Assembly: GCA_963761775.1 (NCBI GenBank)
Contig: CAVXIF010000011.1
Coordinates: forward strand, 248,001 to 312,000
Source of the DNA: Parerythrobacter_A sp963761775
Lineage (GTDB): Bacteria > Pseudomonadota > Alphaproteobacteria > Sphingomonadales > Sphingomonadaceae
Reading direction: 5' to 3'
DNA: 64,000 nt
Program-made: the position numbers and the translations under genes
Part shown: positions 39,005-47,968 of the stretch, piece by piece
Layout: every line of letters starts with the position of its first letter
Position numbering within the stretch: position 1 is the first letter of the stretch
The notes under the pieces: generated by a model
Told to the model about the DNA's origin: nothing
Seen by the model: the letters and a program-made list of their open reading frames with translations, nothing else
The model's database searches: none

Positions 39005-40261
39005 TCACAACCAGTCCGGCACCCGCTCCGCGCCCATGATCGCGGCGGCGGGCAAGCGGTCGGCGACGGTAGCGAAGCGGTCGCCATCGACCAGCACTTC
39101 GGCCACGAAACCGCGCGAATTGTAGCTCGACGCCATCGTCGCGCCATAAGCTCCGGCAGTGCGGAACACCGCCAAATCGCCCGCCGCCACCGCATCGCAG
39201 TCGCGACCCATCGCAAAGGTATCGCCCGTCTCGCAGATCGGCCCGACGATATTGGCGGTCATGCTCTCGCCGGTTGGCTGCACCGCGTCGAAATCGTGCC
39301 ACGCGCCGTAAAGGGCAGGGCGGGCGAGGTCGTTCATCGCCGCATCGACCACCACGAACGGATGGCGCACGCCGGTCTTCACGCGGATCACCCGCGTCAG
39401 CAGCACCCCTGCATTGCCCGCGATGACGCGGCCGGGTTCGAACATCAGCTGCACGTCCCAGCCCGCCGTGACGCGCGCGACCATCGCGCCGTATTCGGCC
39501 GGCGAAGGCAGCACTTCGCCCTTGCGGTAAGGCACGCCCAAACCGCCGCCCAGATCGACATGCGTGACGCTTTGCCCCGCCGCGCGAAGCTCCGCCACCA
39601 GCGCGCCGACCTTGGCGAACGCGGTTTCCAGCGGCTCCAGCGTATCGAGCTGGCTGCCGATATGCAGCGCAATGCCGCGCAGGTTCAGGCCGGGCAGCGC
39701 GGACAGACGCGCATAGATTGCGCCCGCACGGCCAATCGGGACGCCGAATTTGTTGTCCGCCTTGCCGGTGGAAATCTTGTCATGCGTGCCCGCATCGACA
39801 TCGGGATTGATCCGCAGGGTGCAGCGCGCGGCCACGCCTCGCGCGGCCGCGATAGCCGCCAGCTCGCGGCCTTCTTCTTCGCTCTCGATGTTGAACTGGC
39901 CGATATCCTGCGCCAGCCCGTGCCGCAGCTCGTCCGCTGTCTTGCCGACGCCCGAAAAGACGATGTCGGCGGGCGGCATGCCGGCAGCCAGCGCCCGGTC
40001 CAGCTCCCCGCCCGACACCACGTCCGCGCCATAGCCCTCGCGCTGCAACACGCGCAGCACGGCAAGGTTCGGGTTGGCTTTTACCGCAAAGGCGAGATGC
40101 GGCGTATCGAGCGCCGACAGCGCGTCGCGAAACACCCGCGCATGCCGTTCCAGCGTCGCCTGCGAATAGACGTAGACGGGGGTCCCAACCGCCTCGGCAA
40201 TGTCCGGCAGCGGCACATCCTCGGCATGGAGCACGTTATTTTTGTAGGAAAAGTGGTCCAT
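39005..40261 (-). CDS. lysA: Diaminopimelate decarboxylase
   Basis: PLP-dependent last step of lysine synthesis. 418 residues: PVYVYSQATLERHARVF, PLP-lysine in LAFAVKANPNLAVL, DVVSGGELDRAL, LHIGSQLDTLEP, VDLGGGLGVPY, EPGRVIAGNAG, and the C-terminal GPICETGDTFA with the catalytic Cys. Upstream and 12 nt away is a small lipoprotein gene, an association seen widely (LptM/LysA neighbours). Confidence 0.96.
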   Translation of the reverse strand: MDHFSYKNNVLHAEDVPLPDIAEAVGTPVYVYSQATLERHARVFRDALSALDTPHLAFAVKANPNLAVLRVLQREGYGADVVSGGELDRALAAGMPPADIVFSGVGKTADELRHGLAQDIGQFNIESEEEGRELAAIAAARGVAARCTLRINPDVDAGTHDKISTGKADNKFGVPIGRAGAIYARLSALPGLNLRGIALHIGSQLDTLEPLETAFAKVGALVAELRAAGQSVTHVDLGGGLGVPYRKGEVLPSPAEYGAMVARVTAGWDVQLMFEPGRVIAGNAGVLLTRVIRVKTGVRHPFVVVDAAMNDLARPALYGAWHDFDAVQPTGESMTANIVGPICETGDTFAMGRDCDAVAAGDLAVFRTAGAYGATMASSYNSRGFVAEVLVDGDRFATVADRLPAAAIMGAERVPDWL

Positions 40262-40273
40262 TCGTACGTGCCG

Positions 40274-40516
40274 CTATTCGGGCGGTGGCAAGTCGAACGG
40301 ATCGTCTTCGCGCTCTTCGGAGCGACGGCGCAGTTCCACGCTGCGTTCGGGCGCGGCCTGCGGGTCGAGTTCGAGCAATTCGGGCGCGGTTTCAGAGTAA
40401 CCGGACCCCAGTGGCGCGACAGGCAGCCCTTCGCCCGGCGCGGTTTCCAGCTCCGCCCGTTGGCCGCAAGCAGCCAGCGTCAGGGCCACCACGGCAAGAC
40501 CGAAAGTGTTTTTCAT
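40274..40516 (-). CDS. Small lipoprotein between argH and lysA
   Basis: 80 residues: MKNTFGLAVVALTLAACGQ is a textbook lipoprotein signal with lipobox LAAC, followed by a Pro/Glu-rich tail ending DDPFDLPPPE. Position before lysA recalls the short LptM (YifL) lipoproteins that assist the LptD complex, but the tail is not diagnostic. It overlaps argH by 4 nt and is probably in the argH-lysA operon. Confidence 0.75.
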   Translation of the reverse strand: MKNTFGLAVVALTLAACGQRAELETAPGEGLPVAPLGSGYSETAPELLELDPQAAPERSVELRRRSEEREDDPFDLPPPE

Positions 40517-41937
40517 GTCTTTTCCTTACTTCGGGTGCGCGCCCACGCAATCTGCGCGCGCACCTGCTCCGGCGCAGTGCCACCGAACGAATTGCGCGAG
40601 GCGACCGAGGCATCGACCGACAGCGCGGCGAATACCCGCTCGTCGATCCGCGTGTCGATGGCCTGCAAATCCGCCAGCGGCAGCGCATCGAGCGCAACGC
40701 CGCGTTCCTCCGCCAGCTTGACCGCCGCGCCGGTGATATGGTGCGCTTCGCGGAACGGGATATCCGCCTCGCGCACCAGCCAGTCGGCGAGATCGGTCGC
40801 GGTGGCATAGCCCAGCTCCGCCGCCTGCCGCATGCGGTCGCGGTTGAAGGTGATTTCGGCCACCAGCCCGGTCATCGCCGCCAGCGAAAGCGCCAGCAGG
40901 CCCGCCGCTTCGAACACCGGCGGCTTGTCGTCCTGCATATCCTTGGAATAGGCGAGCGGCAGGCCTTTCATCGTAATCGCCAGCGCCGTGGCACAGCCGA
41001 CGATCCGCCCCGCATGGCCGCGCACAAGTTCGGCGGCATCGGGATTCTTCTTCTGCGGCATGATGGAGCTGCCGGTGCTGAGCGCATCGGGCATCCGCGC
41101 GAAACCGAAGGGCTGGCTGGACCAGATAATCATCTCCTCCGCCAGCCGCGAGAGATGCAGCGCGCAGGTGCTGGCTGCTTGCAGGTAATCGAGAGCGAAA
41201 TCGCGGTCCGACACGGCATCCATGCTGTTGCGCGTCGGCCCGCCGAAACCGAGCGCGGCGGCGGTGGCTTCGCGATCTATGGGAAAGCCGGTACCCGCCA
41301 GCGCGGCGGAACCCAATGGGCATTCGTCAAGCAACAGGTCCGCTTGGAAGAAACGCGAGCCGTCGCGGTCGAACATTTCCCAATAGGCCATCAGATGATG
41401 CCCCAGCGTAATCGGCTGCGCGGTCTGCAAATGGGTGAAGCCGGGCATGACAGCATCGGCGTGTTCCTCCGCCCGGTCGAGCAGCGCATCCTGCAAATCG
41501 TGCAACGCCACCATGGCATCGCGATTTGCCTCGCGCACCCACAGTTTGAAGTCGGTCGCCACCTGGTCGTTGCGGCTGCGCGCGGTATGCAGCCGTCCCG
41601 CCGCCGGGCCGATCAGGTCGGCAAGACGGTTTTCCACCGTCATGTGGATGTCTTCCAGATCCCAGTCTTCGGGCACGCCATCCGCTTCGTATTCGGCGGC
41701 AATGGTGTCCAACCCGCCCAGGATCGCGTCGCGGTCGGTATCGGTGATGATGCCTTGTGCCGCCAGCATGGCGGCATGGGCGCGCGACCCGGCGATATCC
41801 TGTCGCCACAACGCCTTGTCGAACGGGATCGAGGCGTTGATTTCGCGCATGATCGCGCTAGGCCCGCCGGCGAACCTGCCGCCCCACATCTGGTTGGAGC
41901 CTGCCTTGCCGCTTTTCTCGCCGCTTCTGTCCGTCAC
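40513..41937 (-). CDS. argH: Argininosuccinate lyase
   Basis: Releases arginine and fumarate. 474 residues from the GTG at 41937 (VTDRSGEKSGK..NQMWGGRFAGG); an ATG at 41889 beginning MWGGRF is the conservative alternative. The family signature GSSIMPQKKNPD is present, as are HTARSRNDQVATDFKLWVRE and FTHLQTAQPITLGHHL. First gene of argH-lipoprotein-lysA-siroheme run. The GTG start would overlap the divergent TlpA-type gene. Confidence 0.94.
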   Translation of the reverse strand: MTDRSGEKSGKAGSNQMWGGRFAGGPSAIMREINASIPFDKALWRQDIAGSRAHAAMLAAQGIITDTDRDAILGGLDTIAAEYEADGVPEDWDLEDIHMTVENRLADLIGPAAGRLHTARSRNDQVATDFKLWVREANRDAMVALHDLQDALLDRAEEHADAVMPGFTHLQTAQPITLGHHLMAYWEMFDRDGSRFFQADLLLDECPLGSAALAGTGFPIDREATAAALGFGGPTRNSMDAVSDRDFALDYLQAASTCALHLSRLAEEMIIWSSQPFGFARMPDALSTGSSIMPQKKNPDAAELVRGHAGRIVGCATALAITMKGLPLAYSKDMQDDKPPVFEAAGLLALSLAAMTGLVAEITFNRDRMRQAAELGYATATDLADWLVREADIPFREAHHITGAAVKLAEERGVALDALPLADLQAIDTRIDERVFAALSVDASVASRNSFGGTAPEQVRAQIAWARTRSKEKT

Positions 41938-42508
41938 GCCCGCTATCGCAATACTGTTGGGTGCTGTTGCATTGGGGGGATGCGATAGGGACACCCCCGA
42001 CGACGCGCAACCAGCGGCGGTACAGCAGGGCGCGATTACGGGAGAGCCGGATCCCTCGCGCGCCGGTGCCCTGATGCCCGCCGCGACGCTGCTCGACCCT
42101 GCCGGCCGCGAGCTGAACCTCGCCGCGATGCAGGGGCAGCCGGTGCTGGTGAACCTGTGGGCGACATGGTGCGCGCCCTGCGTGGTGGAGATGCCGCTGC
42201 TCGATACGCTGGCGGTGGAGTACGAGGGTCGGATGCGGGTGATCGCGGTCAGTCAGGACCGGCAGGGTGCGGATAAAGTGGAACCGTTCTTCGCCGCGCG
42301 CGACTTCAAGGCACTCGAACCGTGGCTCGATCCGGCGGGGACGCTTGGCGATGCGCTGGCGGCGGACGGACTGCCGCTGACCGTGCTCTACGACGCCGAC
42401 GGCACCGAAATCTGGCGGGTCGCGGGCGATTACGACTGGGCCAGCGCCGAGGCGCGCGAGGCCATCGAGGCCGCGCTGAATCAGCCGCCAGGTTTAACGC
42501 CGCGTTAG
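41906..42508 (+). CDS. TlpA-type thioredoxin-fold lipoprotein
   Basis: Membrane-anchored periplasmic disulfide reductase, about 200 residues. Signal with lipobox (LLGAVALGGC), then a thioredoxin fold with VLVNLWATWCAPCVVEMPLLDTL (CAPC active site) and LTVLYDADGTEIWRV holding the cis-Pro region. No ATG fits; a TTG at 41906 gives MPLFSPLLSV before the hydrophobic core. Such proteins serve cytochrome c maturation or oxidative repair; which applies here is unclear. Confidence 0.82.
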   Translation: MPLFSPLLSVTPAIAILLGAVALGGCDRDTPDDAQPAAVQQGAITGEPDPSRAGALMPAATLLDPAGRELNLAAMQGQPVLVNLWATWCAPCVVEMPLLDTLAVEYEGRMRVIAVSQDRQGADKVEPFFAARDFKALEPWLDPAGTLGDALAADGLPLTVLYDADGTEIWRVAGDYDWASAEAREAIEAALNQPPGLTPR

Positions 42509-42532
42509 GCATCCCGGCTTAGATCGTTCGCC

Positions 42533-42949
42533 ATGACCTATCTACACGGCAAGGCGATGTTCGGCGGACGCGAAATCACCGAACAGGAAATGGACGATCT
42601 GGCGCGCGAGCAGCTTAAGGCGTTGCAGGACAGTTTTTCCAAACAAGGCGCTTCGGAGAAAACCGACGATGTTCTCAGCCGCCGTCTGGCCGAAGAACTG
42701 CGACTGGTGAAACGGATGCTGGAACTGGCGGAAGAACGGGTCCGCGATCCGCAGGCGAAGCGCGAATTGCAGCGGTCCGAGGACGCCATCGAAGACCTGG
42801 CCGAAGTGGTCGAGGCAGACGACCGGTGCGAGGCCATCAACGATATCGACGAAGACATCGCCCGCCGCATGACGCGCCGTGCGATGGATGGCAGCGGAAC
42901 GCCGTGTGACAACCGCAGGCCGAGCATCCTGCGCAAGACGGACAACTGA
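42533..42949 (+). CDS. Helical hypothetical protein
   Basis: 138 residues, charged, predicted mostly helical (EEELRLVKRMLELAEERVRDPQAKRELQRSE-like stretch in the middle), with no signal or membrane segment. I recognise no family. It starts 24 nt after the TlpA-type gene and ends just before tRNA-Val. Confidence 0.6.
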   Translation: MTYLHGKAMFGGREITEQEMDDLAREQLKALQDSFSKQGASEKTDDVLSRRLAEELRLVKRMLELAEERVRDPQAKRELQRSEDAIEDLAEVVEADDRCEAINDIDEDIARRMTRRAMDGSGTPCDNRRPSILRKTDN

Positions 42950-42974
42950 AACGTAAAAATGACGGGAAATCCGC

Positions 42975-43050
42975 TGGTGGGCGATGACAGGCTCGAACTG
43001 CCGACCCTCTCGGTGTAAACGAGATGCTCTACCAACTGAGCTAATCGCCC
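42975..43050 (-). tRNA. tRNA-Val (anticodon TAC)
   Basis: Minus strand: acceptor GGGCGAT with ATCGCCC, D-arm TAGCTCAGTTGGTAGAGC, anticodon arm CTCGTTTACACCGAG giving TAC, T-arm with AGTTCGAGCCT, encoded CCA. 76 nt including CCA. Confidence 0.97.
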
Positions 43051-43131
43051 CGCCAGCGGTCCGCAGCACATAGCGCGCTACAGGTTAAAATCAATTCCCG
43101 TTCGACCGGCAAGTGCGCTAAAGTGGTTGCC

Positions 43132-44109
43132 ATGCCGAAACGCCTGACCGTTCTTGCCACCGGGGGCACTATCGCCGGTATCGCCGGGTCCGCAACGGCG
43201 GCGGATTACCGCGCCGGGCAGATCGGCATCGGCGACTATCTGGAACGGCTGGCGGGGCTGGGCCTGGATGCCGAGCTGACCGGGCACCAGGTCGCCAATA
43301 TCGACAGCGCCGATATCGGGTACGACACATGGGCCAAGCTGCATGCGGCGGCGATGCAGGCGCTGGACGATCCGGCATGCGACGGTGTGATGATAACGCA
43401 CGGCACCGATACGCTGGAGGAAACCGCCTTCCTGCTCGACCTGACCCTGCCTGCGCACAAGCCGGTGGTGGTGGTCGGTGCGATGCGCCCGGCCGATGCG
43501 GTCGGATATGACGGGTTGCGCAATGTCGCCAACGCGGTGCGCGTCGCGAGCGATGCGGGGGCAGGCGGACGCGGCGTGCTGGTGGTGATGGGCGACCGGG
43601 TGTTCGCCGCGCGCGATGTGCGCAAGGTCCGCACGCGCGGCTCCGATGCGTTTCGCGGTTTTCCGCGCGAATCGGTGGCGCTGGTGACGCCGTCCTCGCT
43701 CGACTGGTTCGGTGCGGCATGGCGGCGGGATGTGACGGCAAAATACGCCTTGCCCGGCGATTGGCCGGAAGTGCCGGTCGTTTATGTCCATGCCGCGCTG
43801 GAGGCCGATGCGGTGCGCCGCCAGCTCGGCGACCGCCCTGCCGGGATCGTGATCGCGGGAGCGGGCGAGGGCAATATGCCCGAACCGGTCCGCGCCGAAC
43901 TGGTGGAATTATGCGCGGGCGGGGTGCCGGTGGTGCGCGCGAGTCGGGTGGAACAGGCGCTGGTCGACCGCGAGCCGCAGGACGATGGCAACGGCTTCGT
44001 TGCCGCTCGCGCGCTCACCCCCGCCAAGGCGCGACTGCTGCTTCAACTGCTCTTGGCGCAGGGCGTGCGGGATGCGGCGACGATTCAGGCGGCGTTCGAC
44101 GGACGCTAG
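43132..44109 (+). CDS. L-asparaginase family amidohydrolase
   Basis: Hydrolyses asparagine to aspartate and ammonia. 325 residues with both catalytic threonine motifs: LTVLATGGTIAGIAG at the N-terminus and GVMITHGTDTLEETAFLLDL near residues 85-105, plus VVVGAMRPADAVGYDG. No clear signal peptide, suggesting a cytoplasmic type. The ATG at 43132 is chosen over the GTG nine bases earlier. Confidence 0.92.
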   Translation: MPKRLTVLATGGTIAGIAGSATAADYRAGQIGIGDYLERLAGLGLDAELTGHQVANIDSADIGYDTWAKLHAAAMQALDDPACDGVMITHGTDTLEETAFLLDLTLPAHKPVVVVGAMRPADAVGYDGLRNVANAVRVASDAGAGGRGVLVVMGDRVFAARDVRKVRTRGSDAFRGFPRESVALVTPSSLDWFGAAWRRDVTAKYALPGDWPEVPVVYVHAALEADAVRRQLGDRPAGIVIAGAGEGNMPEPVRAELVELCAGGVPVVRASRVEQALVDREPQDDGNGFVAARALTPAKARLLLQLLLAQGVRDAATIQAAFDGR

Positions 44110-44122
44110 GACTTGGCCTTCC

Positions 44123-44159
44123 CGTCACCGCGAGGTGCCTTCGGCACCTCGCAATGACG
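44123..44159. repeat. Family B palindromic repeat (short form)
   Basis: CGTCACCGCGAGGTGCC (44123-44139) and GGCACCTCGCAATGACG (44143-44159) form a 17-bp stem with two mismatches and a tiny loop, between convergent asparaginase and MDR genes. It may double as a transcription terminator. Confidence 0.8.
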
Positions 44160-44169
44160 GTTGAGCCGT

Positions 44170-45276
44170 TTACGGCGTAACCAGATACTTCTCGCCCGTC
44201 TTCATCGCGCGATAGTCCAGTGCGGCGTCCTTTTTCAGCATCCCGGCCAGCGTCACCTTCTCCTTGTAGGAGCTGGCGAAGGTGGAGGTGATGCCCTTCA
44301 GCACACGGGTCCGCATACGCACCACCGTTTCCATGCCCGCCTTGGCGAGGAACGGCGTCAGCAGCCAGCCGGACACCGTCCAGTTCAGGCCGTAGCTGGG
44401 CGTCAGGATCGTGGGCGACAGGTCGAGGCGGCCGTAATTGTACATCTTCTTGTCCTGGTTCGAGCCGTAGCGGCTGAATTCGGACATTTTGGACGCGGCG
44501 ACTTGCTCCATCGCCTTCAGGCTGTGATCGATGGAGCTGCCGCCGCCGATGGGATCGAAGCCGAAATAGGCATCGGTCGCGTCGATTGCGCCGCGCAGCT
44601 GCTTCATGAAATCATCATCGGATGAATTGACGATATGCTTCGCGCCGAGCCCTTTCAGCAAGTCCACATGCGCGTCCTTGCGCACCACATTGACCAGCGC
44701 GATGTCGTCTTCGGCGCAGATCTTCACCAGCATCTGGCCCAGATTGGAGGCGGCGGCGTTGTGCAGGATGGCGGACTGCCCCTCGGCCTTCGCGGTTTCC
44801 ACGAAGCCCAGCGCGGTCATCGGATTGACGAAGGCGCTGGCCCCGTCCTCGCTCGAAACATCGCCCAGCGGCAGGCACATCGGCGCCTCGGCAAGCGCAT
44901 ACTCGCTGAACGCATTGCCCGGCACGCAGGCGACGCGCTGGCCCATCAGCTTCTGCGCCATCTCGCCGTCGCCCGCCGCGACCACGGTGCCCGCGCCTTC
45001 GTTCCCGACCGGCAGGCGCTGGCCGTGGCGGCCCTTGCTGCCCGAATTGAACGGTTCGGGCATGGTGGCGACGATCTTGCCGTCGCTGTATTCGGCGTTT
45101 TCCAGATCGGCGGCACCGAACAGCAGCGCGAGGTCGCTGGGGTTGATCGGCGCGGCTTCCATGCGGACCAGCACCTGATTGCCGGTGGGATCGGGGAATT
45201 CGGACGTCGCGACCTCGACGGTCAAGGTACCGTCCTTGGCGAGTGTGGTGAAAATCTGCTGGCCGGTGGTGGTCAT
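44170..45276 (-). CDS. MDR-superfamily oxidoreductase
   Basis: Medium-chain dehydrogenase/reductase of about 368 residues. GroES-like N-domain (VLVRMEAAPINPSDLALLFG, VGNEGAGTVVAAG) and a Rossmann domain (SAILHNAAASNLGQMLVKIC, GFDPIGGG). The Cys/His ligands of zinc alcohol dehydrogenases are not evident, so a quinone-oxidoreductase or enoyl-reductase type is likelier. The substrate is unknown. It stands alone, bracketed by two family B palindromes. Confidence 0.85.
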   Translation of the reverse strand: MTTTGQQIFTTLAKDGTLTVEVATSEFPDPTGNQVLVRMEAAPINPSDLALLFGAADLENAEYSDGKIVATMPEPFNSGSKGRHGQRLPVGNEGAGTVVAAGDGEMAQKLMGQRVACVPGNAFSEYALAEAPMCLPLGDVSSEDGASAFVNPMTALGFVETAKAEGQSAILHNAAASNLGQMLVKICAEDDIALVNVVRKDAHVDLLKGLGAKHIVNSSDDDFMKQLRGAIDATDAYFGFDPIGGGSSIDHSLKAMEQVAASKMSEFSRYGSNQDKKMYNYGRLDLSPTILTPSYGLNWTVSGWLLTPFLAKAGMETVVRMRTRVLKGITSTFASSYKEKVTLAGMLKKDAALDYRAMKTGEKYLVTP

Positions 45277-45288
45277 TGTTCTTCCTTT

Positions 45289-45373
45289 CGTCATTGCGAG
45301 AAGCGAAGCGCCGCGGCAATTGAGAGCCACAGAGCTCGACGCTCTGGATTGCCGCGCTACGCTCGCAATGACG
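45289..45373. repeat. Family B palindromic repeat upstream of the MDR gene
   Basis: CGTCATTGCGAG (45289-45300) and CTCGCAATGACG (45362-45373) are perfect inverted ends of an 85-bp imperfect palindrome, with inner GCCGCGGCAATTGAGAG against CTGGATTGCCGCGC. Lies between the MDR gene and truA. Confidence 0.88.
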
Positions 45374-45379
45374 CGATGG

Positions 45380-46129
45380 CTAGGTTGGGTCCGTGTATTC
45401 GGCACGCACGAAATACAGCCCGTGCGCGGGTGCGTTCAGGCCTAGCGCCTGCCGGTCGCGCGCGGCAAGGGCTTGCGCCAATCGTTCGCCGGACCATCGC
45501 CCCATGCCGACCAGCGCGAGGCATCCGACCATCGAACGGACCTGATGGTGCAGGAAACTGCGCGCTGCTGTCTCGATAACGACCGAATCGCCCTCGCGCC
45601 GCACCGTCAGCGTGTCGAGCGTGCGCACCGGGCTGTCCGCCTGGCAATGCGCGCTGCGGAAGGTGGTGAAGTCGTGCCGCCCGACCAGCGCCTGCGCCGC
45701 GCCGTGCATGGCCTCGGCATCGAGCGGCTGCGGCACGCGCCATGCGCGCATCGCCTCCACCGTCAGCGGCGCGCGGCGGTTGGCGATACGGTATTCATAG
45801 GCGCGGCCCGTGCAGGAAAAGCGCGCATGCCAGTCGTCCGGCACCTGTTCGCAGGCCAGCACCGCTACGGGATCGGGCCGCAGCCGCGCGTTGAGCGCTT
45901 CCATCAGGCGGAACGGTTCCATCATTATGTCGAGATCGAGATGGCTGCGCATCCCCAGCGCGTGGACGCCGCTGTCGGTGCGGCCCGCGCTGTGCAGCGT
46001 TGCGTCCTGCCCGGTAATCGCCAGTACCGCCGCCTCGACCGCGCCCTGAACGCTCGGCCCGTGCTTCTGGCGTTGCAGCCCCTGGAACGGCGTGCCGTCA
46101 TATTCCAGCGTGAGCGCGAAGCGGGTCAA
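45380..46129 (-). CDS. truA: tRNA pseudouridine synthase TruA (TTG start)
   Basis: Makes pseudouridine at tRNA positions 38-40. 249 residues: FALTLEYDGTPFQGLQRQ, catalytic Asp in LHSAGRTDSGVHALG, YEYRIANRR, FTTFRSAHCQ, ARSFLHHQVRSMVG. The family start lies at a TTG (46129) whose TTGA overlaps the fmt stop; upstream frame residues are out of fmt's other frame and not conserved. Second gene of fmt-truA. Confidence 0.94.
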   Translation of the reverse strand: MTRFALTLEYDGTPFQGLQRQKHGPSVQGAVEAAVLAITGQDATLHSAGRTDSGVHALGMRSHLDLDIMMEPFRLMEALNARLRPDPVAVLACEQVPDDWHARFSCTGRAYEYRIANRRAPLTVEAMRAWRVPQPLDAEAMHGAAQALVGRHDFTTFRSAHCQADSPVRTLDTLTVRREGDSVVIETAARSFLHHQVRSMVGCLALVGMGRWSGERLAQALAARDRQALGLNAPAHGLYFVRAEYTDPT

Positions 46130-47031
46130 GCGAGCGTGGTGCCTGCCGCAATCGGGTTGCCGCGCAGGAAATCGGCGCGCGACATGGCGGGTTTGCCCGC
46201 GCGTTGCAGCGTGATGGGGCGCAAGGCACCCTTGCCGCAAGCGATGGTGAGATCGTCGTCCAGCACTTCGCCCGATGCGCCGGAACCTTCGGAAATTTCA
46301 GCGCGCAGCACCTTGATACGCGCGCCATTCACCTCGAACCAGGCACCGGGGAAGGGCGACAGGCCGTGGATATGGCGCACCAGCTCCTCAGCCGGGCGCG
46401 ACCAGTCGATACGGGCCTCCGCCTTGTCGATCTTGGGCGCATGGGTCGCCTCTGCATCGTCCTGCGGCACCGGCACATGGATGGCCAGATCGCGCAGCGT
46501 GCCGCTCATCAGCTGCGCGCCCAGCTGCGCCAGCTCGTCCGTCAGTTCGCCCGTCGTCTTGTCGCCGATGGGCGTGCGGGCGGTGGCCAGCATCGGGCCG
46601 GTGTCGAGGCCCGCTTCCATCTGCATGATGGTAACGCCGGTGCCCGCATCGCCCGCCATGATGGCGCGATGCATCGGCGCCGCCCCGCGCCAGCGCGGCA
46701 GGATCGAGGCATGGACGTTGAGGCAGCCATGTTCCGGTATGTCGAGGATCGCCTGCGGCAGGATCATGCCATAGGCCGCGACGACCGCGATATCGGCCCC
46801 GTGTGCCGCGAACTGCTCCTGTGCCTCGGCGGATTTCAGCGAGGTCGGCGTGAAGACCGGAAAGCCCAGCCCCTCCGCCGCGCGCTGCACCGCCGAGGGT
46901 TGCGGCTTCTTGCCCCGGCCCGCCGGACGCGGCGGCTGGGTATAGACCGCAACGATGGTATGCGCGGCCGCCTCCAGTGCGCGCAGTGTCGGCACGGCAA
47001 ATTCGGGCGTGCCCATGAAAATTACTCGCAC
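46126..47031 (-). CDS. fmt: Methionyl-tRNA formyltransferase
   Basis: Formylates initiator Met-tRNA. 301 residues: MRVIFMGTPEFAVPTLRAL, the catalytic NVHASILPRWRGAAPMHRAI, GVTIMQMEAGLDTGPML, and a C-terminal RNA-binding domain (GLSPFPGAWFEVNG). Translationally joined to truA. The deformylase gene def is 0.9 kb away on the other strand beyond recR, so the fmt/def pair is near but not in one operon. Confidence 0.96.
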   Translation of the reverse strand: MRVIFMGTPEFAVPTLRALEAAAHTIVAVYTQPPRPAGRGKKPQPSAVQRAAEGLGFPVFTPTSLKSAEAQEQFAAHGADIAVVAAYGMILPQAILDIPEHGCLNVHASILPRWRGAAPMHRAIMAGDAGTGVTIMQMEAGLDTGPMLATARTPIGDKTTGELTDELAQLGAQLMSGTLRDLAIHVPVPQDDAEATHAPKIDKAEARIDWSRPAEELVRHIHGLSPFPGAWFEVNGARIKVLRAEISEGSGASGEVLDDDLTIACGKGALRPITLQRAGKPAMSRADFLRGNPIAAGTTLA

Positions 47032-47041
47032 GCCGACAACT

Positions 47042-47131
47042 CCGTTCGCCCTGATCTTGTCGAAGGGTCGTCCTTCGCCTCATACCGTTGCTAGTAGAAA
47101 ACACGGTCCTTCGACAAGCTCAGGACGAACG
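47042..47131. repeat. Family A palindromic repeat between fmt and recR
   Basis: Left arm 47042-47067 begins CCGTTCGCCCTGATCTTG; right arm 47107-47131 reads CCTTCGACAAGCTCAGGACG and on. Imperfect copy of the element at 31.4 kb, with similar spacing. A further half-copy (CCCCTTCGACAAGCGCC) follows at about 47150. Confidence 0.85.
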
Positions 47132-47187
47132 TGGGCTGGAAATGCACACCCCTTCGACAAGCGCCTCCCGACACCATATGATGACGT

Positions 47188-47784
47188 ATGGCTTCCACCG
47201 AAATCGAAACGCTGGCCGCATCGCTGGCGCGCCTGCCCGGGCTTGGCCCGCGTTCGGCGCGGCGCGCGGTGCTGTGGCTGGTGAAGCGGCGCGAAACCGC
47301 GCTGGGCGAATTGCTCGATGCGCTTGGCGAAGTGCGCGACCGGCTGGTCGAATGCGACACCTGCGGCAATGTCGATACGCAGAACCCGTGCGGCATCTGC
47401 GCCGATCCCAAACGCGATACGAAATCGCTGTGCGTGGTGGAAGATGTGGCGGACCTGTGGGCGCTGGACCGCGCGCGGCTGTTCGCGGGCACGTATCACG
47501 TGCTGGGCGGGCGGCTGTCGGCGATGGACGGCGTGCGGCCCGAAGACCTCAACCTCGCTTCCCTGTTTGCGCGGATCGAGGCGGGCGGTGTCGAGGAGGT
47601 GGTGCTGGCGATGAACGCCACCCTGGAGGGCCAGACCACCAGCCATTACATCGCGGAACGGCTGGAAAACGCTGCCGTCCGCATCACGCAACTGGCCCAC
47701 GGCCTGCCGGTCGGCGGAGAGCTGGATTATCTGGACGAGGGTACGCTCGCGCAGGCATTAAGGGCTAGGCGTCCGGTGGGGTGA
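47188..47784 (+). CDS. recR: Recombination protein RecR
   Basis: RecFOR pathway mediator. 198 residues: an N-terminal helix-hairpin-helix (LARLPGLGPRSARRAVLWL), a C4 zinc finger (CDTCGNVDTQNPCGIC), and a Toprim domain (CVVEDVADLWALDRA, GTYHVLGGRLSAMDGV, EVVLAMNATLEGQTTSHYI). No dnaX or YbaB gene is adjacent here, unlike in many genomes. Confidence 0.96.
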   Translation: MASTEIETLAASLARLPGLGPRSARRAVLWLVKRRETALGELLDALGEVRDRLVECDTCGNVDTQNPCGICADPKRDTKSLCVVEDVADLWALDRARLFAGTYHVLGGRLSAMDGVRPEDLNLASLFARIEAGGVEEVVLAMNATLEGQTTSHYIAERLENAAVRITQLAHGLPVGGELDYLDEGTLAQALRARRPVG

Positions 47785-47834
47785 ACGTGTTCGTTCGCTG
47801 ACACTCGAAAGCTGCGCCGTCCCGCTCCCCCTCC

Positions 47835-47902
47835 CGTCATTGCGAGCGTAGCGCGGCAATCCAACTCCCGCCATGGATTGCCGCGCTACGCTCGCAATGA
47901 CG
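47835..47902. repeat. Family B palindromic repeat between recR and def
   Basis: Arms 47835-47863 and 47874-47902 form a perfect 29-bp inverted repeat, starting CGTCATTGCGAGCG and ending CGCTCGCAATGACG, with a 10-bp loop. The best-preserved copy of the family in the window. Confidence 0.93.
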
Positions 47903-47968
47903 ACATCCGGCCAAGCGCGGGCATTCCCACCGTTGAAATTTGCGCTACTCCCGCCTAATTCGCCCCGC

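Noticed and set aside
40285..41988. A 567-codon plus-strand frame opposite argH
   Set aside because: Antisense shadow; argH on the minus strand carries the lyase signature.
42494..42508. TTAA-N7-TTAG, a near match to the CtrA site
   Set aside because: One mismatch, located at the end of a coding sequence, with no second site nearby; such matches arise by chance.
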